Assembly: GCA_028040005.1 (NCBI GenBank)
Contig: JAOFKK010000029.1
Span: forward strand, 1 to 11,411
Reading direction: 5' to 3'
Source of the DNA: Rickettsiales bacterium
Lineage (GTDB): Bacteria > Pseudomonadota > Alphaproteobacteria > Rickettsiales > UBA1997
Length of the DNA stretch: 11,411 nucleotides
Below the pieces are notes generated by a model. It did no database searches. It was not told where the DNA came from and saw only the letters and a program-made list of their open reading frames with translations. A program made the translations under genes and the position numbers. Shown here piece after piece: positions 1 through 6,321 of this stretch. Within the stretch, counting starts at the first letter, position 1; each line of letters opens with the position of its first letter.

Positions 1-74
1 AAATGGTATAAACACTTGAATTTTAATAAAAGAAATGACAATAATAGTATTTCTTTACAGCAAAATTATTTAAA

Positions 75-848
75 ATGGATAATTATAAAACAATATTAAT
101 TACAGGTGCAAATAGCGGTATTGGCTTTGCATTAGCTAAAGAATATGCTAATAGAGGTGTAAAATTATTCTTAATTGCAAGAAATCTTGATAGATTAAAA
201 AAAATTGCTAAAATTTGTCAAAAAAAAGGCGCAAAAACAGAGATTTTTGCAGTTGATGTTAGAGAAAAAGAGCAAATATCACAATTTTTTGATAAAATAA
301 GTAAAAAAGATAATATTGATTTGGTAATTGCCAATGCTGGCATTTCGGCAAATAAAATATCAGATATTGAAAAGGAAGATCAAATTGAAGAATTAATCGA
401 TATTAATATCAAAGGTGTTTTAAATTTTATAATTCCAGCTCAAAGAATTATGATGAAGCAAAAATATGGACAAATTGCATTAATGTCATCACTTGCTTCT
501 TTTAAAGCTGTTGCAGGGTCTGAATCTTACAGTGCTAGTAAGGCTTATATTAGGATTTTTGGTGAAGGATTAAGGTTAAAATTAGCAAAATTTAATATTA
601 AAGTTAATATTATTTGTCCTGGATATATCAAAACCCCACTTACGGATCTTAATGATTTTCCGATGCCATTTTTAATGAATCCCTATAAGGCAGCAAAAAT
701 TATCAGAAAAGGTTTAGATAAAAATAAATCTCGAATCGCCTTTCCTTGGCCATTATATAAATTAATTTTATTAATAACATCCTTACCAATTAAATTGTCA
801 GACTATATATTTTCTAACTTACCTAAATATTCAAAAAAAGAACAATGA
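75..848 (+). CDS. SDR-family NAD(P)-dependent oxidoreductase (left-arm copy)
   Basis: The product is 257 residues, the usual length for a classical short-chain dehydrogenase/reductase. A Rossmann nucleotide-binding motif TGANSGIG lies at residues 10-17, with NAG at 87-89, the catalytic Asn at about 111, Ser at 138/139, and the YSASK active-site motif at 152-156 (Tyr152, Lys156), followed by PGYIKT at 182-187. Arg36 after the second beta strand and Asp61 in VDV suggest NADP(H) preference, which is inference. A hydrophobic stretch at roughly 225-245 resembles the C-terminal membrane-associated segment of some SDRs. The substrate cannot be told from sequence. The stop codon overlaps the sodC start by four bases (ATGA), implying translational coupling. 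There is no Shine-Dalgarno before the ATG. A weak promoter-like pair (TTGAAT at 16-21, AATAAT at 40-45) is not convincing in such AT-rich DNA. The gene is identical to the copy at 10564-11337 and may be an artefactual duplicate. Confidence 0.93.
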   Translation: MDNYKTILITGANSGIGFALAKEYANRGVKLFLIARNLDRLKKIAKICQKKGAKTEIFAVDVREKEQISQFFDKISKKDNIDLVIANAGISANKISDIEKEDQIEELIDINIKGVLNFIIPAQRIMMKQKYGQIALMSSLASFKAVAGSESYSASKAYIRIFGEGLRLKLAKFNIKVNIICPGYIKTPLTDLNDFPMPFLMNPYKAAKIIRKGLDKNKSRIAFPWPLYKLILLITSLPIKLSDYIFSNLPKYSKKEQ

Positions 849-1324
849 AAAAATATCTTTTACTTCTGTTATTATTATTTTGCACATCTTGCATTCAAGG
901 TAAATATCAAAAAGCAATTGCCAAAATGGAGCCAGTTAAAGGGTCAAAAATTTCTGGCATTATATATTTAAAGCAAGAAAAAAACGGCGTTCTATTAGAG
1001 GCTGAATTTGAGAATCTTAATCGCAAATTGCATGCTTTTCATATTCATGCTAATGGTGATGTAACAAAAAATGACGGTTCGGGAACGGGAGCGCATTATT
1101 ATGGAAAAGGCTATGATGAAGGTGATCAAATTATTGGCAATTTAGGCAATGTTAAAAGAATTTCCAAAAATAGTAAATATCAAGATTTTCTTGAAAATTT
1201 AACAATTGATGAAATTGCAGGAAGATCAATGGTAATCCACGCCAAAATGGGAAGTAAAAAATATTCTAAATTTATTAATTCAGGAAAAAGAATTGCCACA
1301 GGTGTCATTGGCATAATTGAGTAA
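845..1324 (+). CDS. sodC: Cu-only-like superoxide dismutase lipoprotein (left-arm copy)
   Basis: The product is 159 residues. A short Lys-Lys N-terminus is followed by a poly-Leu core and CTSC ending at Cys16, which fits a lipoprotein signal peptide, so it is probably anchored in the envelope. The rest is a Cu/Zn-superoxide-dismutase fold: HAFHIH gives Cu-ligand equivalents His66 and His68, GAH gives the bridging His84, MVIHAK gives His132, and GKRIATGVIGI gives the active-site Arg149. It departs from canonical SodC. The zinc-ligand positions (human His71, His80, Asp83) are not conserved, with the usual HVGDLGN appearing as IIGNLGN at 96-102, and the disulfide cysteines are replaced by Val73 and Thr152. 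It may be a copper-only SOD or a SOD-like protein with altered activity. It overlaps the SDR stop by four bases and precedes comM by 71 bases. It is identical to 10088-10567. Confidence 0.9.
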   Translation: MKKYLLLLLLLFCTSCIQGKYQKAIAKMEPVKGSKISGIIYLKQEKNGVLLEAEFENLNRKLHAFHIHANGDVTKNDGSGTGAHYYGKGYDEGDQIIGNLGNVKRISKNSKYQDFLENLTIDEIAGRSMVIHAKMGSKKYSKFINSGKRIATGVIGIIE

Positions 1325-1326
1325 AA

Positions 1327-1355
1327 TTGCTTACTTGCTTAATTAAATATATAAT
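1327..1355 (+). promoter_or_regulatory. Predicted sigma70-type promoter of comM (left copy)
   Basis: TTGCTT at 1327-1332 and a perfect TATAAT at 1350-1355 are separated by exactly 17 bases, starting just after the sodC stop. A transcript from here would begin near 1362 and leave a leader of about 34 bases before the comM ATG at 1396. The DNA is very AT-rich, so chance matches are possible, but the spacing and the perfect -10 make this one of the two best promoter candidates in the window. Confidence 0.6.
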
Positions 1356-1395
1356 ATAAATTAGTTATTATTAATTATATTTACTAACTAATATT

Positions 1396-2892
1396 ATGGT
1401 AGCCACCGTCAAAACCTTTACTTTTATTGGAATTAAAGCCATCCCTGTCGATGTTGAAGTTAAAATTGCCTCAGGTACGCAGCAGATTTTTAATATTGTT
1501 GGCTTGCCAGATAAAGCTTTAGCTGAATCGCGTGAAAGGGTTCGCGCTGCAATTAATTCCATAGGTCTTAACATTCCCCCACAAAGAATTACAGTTAATC
1601 TGGCCCCTGCTGATCTTGAAAAAGAAGGTAGTCATTTTGATTTACCAATTACTCTAGGGCTATTGGCTGAAATGAACATAATCGATAAATCACAACTTCA
1701 AAATTATTATTGCCTTGGTGAATTATCGCTCAATGGAAAGATAAAAGCTGTTAATGGTATTTTGTCAGCAGCAATTACTGCTAATGAATTTGAAAGCAAC
1801 TTAATATGTCCTGAAAAATCTGGCCCCGAAGCAATATATGCTTCTGACGATATTGATATTTTAGCGCCAGATAATCTACTACAATTAATTAATCATTTTA
1901 AAGGAACGCAAATTTTATCTCGTCCTGAAGCTAATTTTAATCAAAAAAAACCAATATATCCTTGCATGTCTGAGGTTAAGGGGCAAAAAAGAGCTAAAAG
2001 AGCCTTAGAAATAGCAGCATCTGGTGGTCACAATATGTTAATGATTGGTCCCCCAGGTTCAGGTAAATCAATGATTGCATCAAGATTAACAGGTATTTTA
2101 CCAGAATTAACAATTGAAGAAATGCTGGAAGTTAATATGATTAATAGCATTTCTGGCAATATTAGTAATGGTCAATTAATTACCAATCGCCCATTTCGCG
2201 CTCCGCATCACTCTTGCTCAATGCCTGCTATGGTTGGTGGCGGCATGAAAACCAAACCGGGAGAAATTTCTCTTGCTCATAATGGGGTGCTATTTTTAGA
2301 TGAATTGGGAGAATTTCCTCGTCAAGTTTTAGATTCTCTACGTCAGCCAATTGAAGATAATATTGTTACCATCTCTAGAGCTAATTCCCATATTACTTAC
2401 CCTGCTAATTTTCAATTAATTGCTGCTATGAATCCTTGTCGCTGTGGCTATTTAGGTAATGAAAATAAATCATGTAACAGAGCACCACAATGCGGCAAGG
2501 ATTATCAAGCAAAAATTTCTGGCCCTATATTAGATCGTATGGATATTGTTATTAATGTACCCCAAATTAATATTTTTAACCATAATGACTATGATCAAGA
2601 AGAGGAAGATTCATTAAATATTATAAAAAGAGTTAAAAATGCTCAAAATATTCAATATCAAAGATCGGGCAAATTAAATAGCAATAATAGTAGTAAAGAA
2701 ATTGAAAAAACTTTTGATTTTACTGGTAAAAATCGTAACTTAATTGAAAAAGCAATGAAAAAGATGGATATTTCAATGCGTGGCTTTTCAAGAATATTAA
2801 AGGTATCAAGAACAATTGCTGATTTAGAAAATAGTAAAAAAATTGAAGAAAATCACTTATCTGAGGCAATTGCCTATAGGTCAAATATTTAG
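1396..2892 (+). CDS. comM: ComM/YifB-family AAA+ ATPase (Mg-chelatase-like), left-arm copy
   Basis: The product is 498 residues, full length for the YifB/ComM family. In order there is an N-terminal ribosomal-S5/Lon-like domain (about 5-165), an AAA+ Mg-chelatase core (about 190-395) and the Mg-chelatase C-terminal helical domain (about 400-495). Walker A is GPPGSGKS at 218-225, Walker B is VLFLDE at 298-303, sensor 1 is Asn346, and the conserved arginine-finger region is SGPILDRMD at 375-383. A cysteine cluster (Cys348, 350, 360, 366) typical of the family may bind a metal. In naturally transformable bacteria ComM is a hexameric helicase that promotes branch migration during integration of incoming DNA. 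Despite the family name it is not a chlorophyll enzyme. The start at 1396 gives the usual MVATV N-terminus but has no Shine-Dalgarno. The gene ends before a hairpin and faces the fusA tail convergently. It is identical to 8520-10016. Confidence 0.95.
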   Translation: MVATVKTFTFIGIKAIPVDVEVKIASGTQQIFNIVGLPDKALAESRERVRAAINSIGLNIPPQRITVNLAPADLEKEGSHFDLPITLGLLAEMNIIDKSQLQNYYCLGELSLNGKIKAVNGILSAAITANEFESNLICPEKSGPEAIYASDDIDILAPDNLLQLINHFKGTQILSRPEANFNQKKPIYPCMSEVKGQKRAKRALEIAASGGHNMLMIGPPGSGKSMIASRLTGILPELTIEEMLEVNMINSISGNISNGQLITNRPFRAPHHSCSMPAMVGGGMKTKPGEISLAHNGVLFLDELGEFPRQVLDSLRQPIEDNIVTISRANSHITYPANFQLIAAMNPCRCGYLGNENKSCNRAPQCGKDYQAKISGPILDRMDIVINVPQINIFNHNDYDQEEEDSLNIIKRVKNAQNIQYQRSGKLNSNNSSKEIEKTFDFTGKNRNLIEKAMKKMDISMRGFSRILKVSRTIADLENSKKIEENHLSEAIAYRSNI

Positions 2893-2908
2893 TGATAAAT
2901 ATATTTTC

Positions 2909-2938
2909 CTAACCTTCTAATGATAAGTAGAAGGTTAG
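2909..2938 (+). terminator. Hairpin terminator between comM and the fusA tail (left copy)
   Basis: A perfect 10-bp stem, CTAACCTTCT / AGAAGGTTAG, with a 10-base loop begins 16 bases after the comM stop. In the comM direction it is followed by AATTTTAC, a modest U-tract, so it should mainly terminate comM. Read the other way the tail is GGAAAAT, a poor U-tract. It sits between convergent genes and may act in both directions. Confidence 0.65.
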
Positions 2939-2996
2939 AATTTTACAAAATAATTTTGTCCTATGGCGTAATCTATAAATATAAGTCAAAAAAATA

Positions 2997-3956
2997 TTAA
3001 GATCTTTCAGCTTTAATTTCTTCAGCAACATTTTCAGGAACTGCACTGTAAGAATCAAATACCATAGTATATTGAGCTCTACCTTGAGATAAAGATCTTA
3101 AATTATTAACATAACCAAACATTTGACCCAAAGGAACCTTGGCAGTAATAACTTGCACATCATCTCTAGCTTCTAAATTAGCAATTTGACCTCTTCTTGA
3201 ACTAATATCTCCAATTACATTACCCATTTTTTTACCTTCCGAATTTAAAAGAAGTGGGGAAGTTAGGCCAAAAATATCTTCACTTTTATTATTTTGAGAG
3301 TTAATTCTTCTAATTAAATCAACGCCACTAACAATATTTCCCCATTGATCAGAGCCACCAATTTGCAAATTACAGCCAAATCTTTTATTTAATTCTAAAA
3401 AATCATAAGATTGTAAAATTAAATAATTAAATTCTAAAAAACTAAGATTTTGTTCACGATCAAGACGATTTTTAACCGATTCAAAAGTTAGCATTTTATT
3501 TATCGAGAATTGATAGCCAATATCGCGTAAAAATTCAATATAATTAAGGCCATTAAGCCAATCCTCATTATTGACAAATTTAAATTTTGGCAATGAGGGG
3601 TCTTCCTTTGATAGGTCAAATTTTTCTAAAGATTTTTTAATTCCTTCTAAATTAGAATTAATGTCATTTTCACTCAAAATTTGTCTGGATTTATCCTTGC
3701 CAGAAGGGTCGCCAATTTTGGTAGTGCCGCCACCAAGTAAAATTATTGGCTGATGTCCGTTTTTTTGCAATAAACGCAGCATCATGATTTGAATTAAACT
3801 ACCAATATGAAGTGATTTTGCCGTACAATCAAAACCAATATAGGCGGTTATTTTATTCTCCGTTAATCTTTGATCTAAATTATCAAGATCAGTGGCCTGA
3901 TTGATAAAATCACGATCTTGAAGGGTTTGTAAAAAATTTGATTTGAATTTAATCAT
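2997..3956 (-). pseudogene. tyrS: Chimeric ORF: truncated tyrosyl-tRNA synthetase joined in frame to the EF-G tail
   Basis: The reading frame is 319 codons. Residues 1-245 are the catalytic half of class I tyrosyl-tRNA synthetase (Tyr + ATP + tRNA to Tyr-tRNA): YIGFD at 39-43, the HIGH-type motif HIGS at 50-53, GDPSGK at 82-87, the Tyr/ATP pocket around 178-185 (NYLILQSYDF), and QIGGSDQWGN at 198-207. The ORF then reads GKKMG at 241-245, where the KMSKS-type motif KMGKS is expected, and at residue 246 turns into the last 74 residues of EF-G (NVIGDISSRR onward). The second half of the KMSKS loop, the anticodon-binding domain and the S4-like domain are missing, since bacterial TyrRS usually has about 400-420 residues. 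Neither fragment should be functional. The start lies 9 bases after the stop of the upstream LamG/BspA gene, with no Shine-Dalgarno. I infer an artefactual or very recent junction and an intact tyrS elsewhere, probably in the true continuation of this locus. Confidence 0.9.
3219..3227. other. Inversion junction with 6-bp microhomology (tyrS/fusA)
   Basis: Read on the - strand, the tyrS side is AAAAAAATGGGTAA and it joins TGTAATTGG of fusA. The corresponding fusA stretch at 8185-8194 is ATGGGTGATG. ATGGGT is shared, the next base is A in the chimera and G in fusA, and from 8192 onward the two are identical. The switch therefore occurred within two or three bases of 3221, after a 6-base match plus one mismatch. 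Short imperfect homology of this sort is typical of template switching and does not suggest site-specific or long-homology recombination. Confidence 0.9.
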
Positions 3957-3965
3957 AAAAATTAA

Positions 3966-6143
3966 TTATGGTATTAAAGCGCTATTACCTCCGGAAGAAG
4001 AATTAACTGTTCCGCAATAAAATACATAATCCGTCGGAGTGTTATTATCTCTAAATTTTGGTAAATTTCCTAAGATTGGATTACCACCATCGCCACCTAA
4101 GAATCCCTGACAAGAATTTTGATATAAAAATGATAATGTACCCCATTTAGATAAATCAATTGATCTACTAAAGCCCGCACTATTTCTAAGGAATTTATAA
4201 GCATGAGTAACAGCAGAAAAATTCCATCTACCAATATCTTGATTAAAATTATCATTATCTCTGAATGTTTCCTTCATGTCGGTTACGTTACTGACATCCC
4301 AATATCCAATATCACCATTAAATTGATAGCTGCCATTAAATAATCTTTTCATGTTAGTAACTTGACCGGTAAAGACATTATTAGCACTATTGGCATAAGT
4401 ATAGTCTGTTCCTCCAGAGTTAATCTTATAGCCGTTACCTCTACCACTTTCTAAATTTGATTCACTGGTAATATACATGTTAGCACAACCAGGCCAAGAA
4501 GGATCACCTACCGAGTTAATATTAGATCCATTATAGCATTCATAATGAATATAAGGTGTGCAATTAGAAAATGATGGAATATTTGTTAATAAAGTGCTTA
4601 AGGACGAAGAATCAATAGGATTCATAGGTGTTTCATCAACCAAATAGCTGCATTCTGTTACATTTGAAACATTCCAACTAGAAATATCCTGATTAAAATT
4701 ACTTCTATTGAATATTTCCTGCATATCGGTCACATTACTTACATCCCATCCAGAAATATCGCTATTAAATTGAGTATTTCTAAACATAGCAAACATATTG
4801 GTAATATTAGAAGTATCAATTGTAGATGTTGGAATGGAGGTTAAATTTTGTGCACCATAAAATGTTAAAGATGCATCATCATAAAATTGCGCCGAACCCC
4901 AGATATTAATCTGGGTTAAATCTCTATTATTGGTAAATTTAAATCCTTTAAAAGTAGTAGCTGCTATTTGAACAGTTTTTGATCCTGTTGCGCTATAATC
5001 GCAAGTAACATTACTTAAGTCTGAGATTGCACTATATTCAAGAATAGAATCACCGTCACAATCAATATCAACAGCATTATAAGAACTACCGGATAGACCC
5101 AAATCCATCTCGTCAGTTAGGCTATATGATGGGTTAGAAGTTGTGATATTTAAAACAAATTCAAAAATATTTGTTGGATTGCAACTTCCTTGCGTTTGTA
5201 TATTACCACTATTATCAAAATAATAGCTGGCGATTGGGTTGGTAGATGAAATATATCCAGATGAGCAATTAAAAGCAACTGGAGATATTTGTGTTGCATT
5301 ATTATATGTAATTTCACCAGGATCTTCGGCATCGGTAATTAATGTATAATCTGCAGGAGAATTATAAGTTCTTGGATTGCAATCATCACCACTTTCTATT
5401 TCTCCAGCAAAACATTCCCTCTCTAAGTTAGAGTTAGTAGGAGATACTAATATGCCATTTCCACTTCTCTCTAAATCTCTTACAGTTGCTTTATTTGATT
5501 TTGATAATATTTTTGATAATATATTTCTTTGTTCAATTGATAGTTTAGTAGCGTAAATATTAAGATATGATATTTTACCTACATAATTATCACCTACTTT
5601 AGCAGTGGCAATTTCATTTGTTGTAATTGGGTCTATATTTGTTGCGTAAAGTTCGTCACCATCGATATTAACTGTTAATTTTTCTCTCCTATCATCATAA
5701 TTGATAATTATTATATGTGGTTTGCTAATATTATTATCTTGTGATAAATTAGTTGTTATGCCGGTTGTTGAGTTAATAAAGGCACCATGACCATAAAAGA
5801 ATTGGCCATTAGAATCTATGCCAGCCTGAGCAACAATATTAGTAGCTTCAATATCTGAATAAAATGTAATTAATGATTGCTTAGATGTGATGGTGCTACT
5901 ATCTCGATCAATTGCAAAATGCATCATATAGCCGCTGTTATTTTTGCCATAAATTAGAGAGTTTAAATTATTACTAGATCCATTATATAATTTTAATGCA
6001 CCATTATTTGATTTATTAACACAATCACCACCTTCTGGTAGAAATTCTAAACTTTTATCAGATATTGCGATACATGATGCAAAAGAAGTGGAAAATGGTA
6101 TAAAAATTAACACCCCTATATAAAATAATGTTTTTGATAACAT
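3966..6143 (-). CDS. Secreted LamG-like / BspA-type (DUF285) repeat protein
   Basis: The product is 725 residues. An N-terminal signal peptide (hydrophobic core 6-18, then TSFAS-C at 19-24) indicates export. SPI cleavage near Ala22 is likely, and the lipobox-like FASC is a weaker alternative. Residues of about 45-210 look like a LamG/concanavalin-A-like lectin domain, ending in the typical last strand plus helix (ISYLNIYATKLSIEQRNIL). Residues 325-395 form a PKD-like region leading into BspA/DUF285 leucine-rich-type repeats at about 396-500 and 585-665, with WDVSNVTDM at 466-474 and again at 615-623. The 14 cysteines are consistent with disulfides outside the cytoplasm. BspA-type repeats occur in adhesins and surface proteins of many bacteria, so a role in binding glycans or host/particle surfaces is plausible but unproven. 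No C-terminal anchor is visible. It has its own good promoter, diverges from fusA, and ends 9 bases before tyrS, so tyrS may be co-transcribed. Confidence 0.85.
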   Translation of the reverse strand: MLSKTLFYIGVLIFIPFSTSFASCIAISDKSLEFLPEGGDCVNKSNNGALKLYNGSSNNLNSLIYGKNNSGYMMHFAIDRDSSTITSKQSLITFYSDIEATNIVAQAGIDSNGQFFYGHGAFINSTTGITTNLSQDNNISKPHIIIINYDDRREKLTVNIDGDELYATNIDPITTNEIATAKVGDNYVGKISYLNIYATKLSIEQRNILSKILSKSNKATVRDLERSGNGILVSPTNSNLERECFAGEIESGDDCNPRTYNSPADYTLITDAEDPGEITYNNATQISPVAFNCSSGYISSTNPIASYYFDNSGNIQTQGSCNPTNIFEFVLNITTSNPSYSLTDEMDLGLSGSSYNAVDIDCDGDSILEYSAISDLSNVTCDYSATGSKTVQIAATTFKGFKFTNNRDLTQINIWGSAQFYDDASLTFYGAQNLTSIPTSTIDTSNITNMFAMFRNTQFNSDISGWDVSNVTDMQEIFNRSNFNQDISSWNVSNVTECSYLVDETPMNPIDSSSLSTLLTNIPSFSNCTPYIHYECYNGSNINSVGDPSWPGCANMYITSESNLESGRGNGYKINSGGTDYTYANSANNVFTGQVTNMKRLFNGSYQFNGDIGYWDVSNVTDMKETFRDNDNFNQDIGRWNFSAVTHAYKFLRNSAGFSRSIDLSKWGTLSFLYQNSCQGFLGGDGGNPILGNLPKFRDNNTPTDYVFYCGTVNSSSGGNSALIP

Positions 6144-6189
6144 AATTTATTTGATTGTAATTAATTGATAAAACTTAAGTTATAAATAC

Positions 6190-6218
6190 ATTATAACATA
6201 AAATTAAAATAAAAACAA
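6190..6218 (-). promoter_or_regulatory. Predicted sigma70-type promoter of the LamG/BspA gene
   Basis: On the - strand TTGTTT (6218-6213) and a perfect TATAAT (6195-6190) are separated by 17 bases. Transcription would begin near 6183, leaving a leader of about 40 bases before the ATG at 6143. If tyrS is co-transcribed, this would also drive it. Confidence 0.6.
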
Positions 6219-6238
6219 TATTAATTTGCTATAAGTTC

Positions 6239-6267
6239 TTGTATATTTAATCTAATCCTTTTATTTT
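6239..6267 (+). promoter_or_regulatory. Possible fusA promoter
   Basis: TTGTAT at 6239-6244 and TATTTT at 6262-6267 are 17 bases apart and would start a transcript near 6274, upstream of the palindrome at 6284-6298. Both boxes are imperfect and the region is very AT-rich. Since fusA has no gene upstream on its strand in this window, a promoter must lie in 6144-6321, but this exact placement is tentative. Confidence 0.3.
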
Positions 6268-6283
6268 TATGGTTTAAATTAAT

Positions 6284-6298
6284 TTGGGAAAGTCCCAA
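6284..6298 (+). promoter_or_regulatory. Perfect palindrome in the fusA leader
   Basis: TTGGGAAAGTCCCAA is a 6-bp perfect inverted repeat around a 3-base centre, ending 23 bases before the fusA ATG. It is the only GC-containing block in an otherwise AT-rich intergenic stretch. In RNA it would make a small hairpin in the 5' leader, and in DNA it could be a repressor operator. Its function is unknown. Confidence 0.45.
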
Positions 6299-6321
6299 CG
6301 AAGTTAATAATTAAATTGAAA

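Larger units (their letters stand above)
1..3220. repeat. Left arm of a 3,220-bp inverted repeat
   Basis: This arm appears to be the exact reverse complement of 8192-11411. All three complete proteins and the fusA tail encoded in it are identical to those of the other arm, and the intergenic stretches checked by eye (1-60, 1321-1395, 2881-3000) match base for base. Identity stops at 3221, which is T here and pairs with G8191. It is followed by six more matching bases (3222-3227 against 8185-8190) and then diverges. The inner edge cuts tyrS, so this arm is inferred to be the derived copy. The outer edge coincides with the window end and may not be a real boundary. Confidence 0.97.

Noticed and set aside
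16..45. Promoter for the SDR gene (TTGAAT, AATAAT)
   Set aside because: The boxes are imperfect with an 18-base spacer in nearly pure A/T sequence. The upstream flank is missing, so it cannot be supported.
1371..1574. Small antisense ORF over the comM start (also 9838-10041)
   Set aside because: It is a 67-codon shadow of the conserved ComM N-terminus with no family resemblance and no start signal.
1396..2892. True magnesium chelatase of bacteriochlorophyll synthesis
   Set aside because: The domain order and length are those of ComM/YifB, and no pigment-synthesis gene is nearby.
2945..2959. AT-rich palindrome ACAAAAT-A-ATTTTGT after the terminator (mirror at 8453-8467)
   Set aside because: A 7-bp AT-rich stem with a one-base centre is expected by chance at this base composition and would be unstable as RNA.
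1..3220. Terminal inverted repeats of a linear plasmid, phage or organelle-like genome
   Set aside because: The arms hold ordinary chromosomal genes, the inner edge cuts an essential gene at a microhomology, and no telomere-like or replication gene is visible.
6316..6321. TTG start for fusA two codons upstream
   Set aside because: The ATG at 6322 aligns exactly with EF-G N-termini, and nothing supports the extra Met-Lys.
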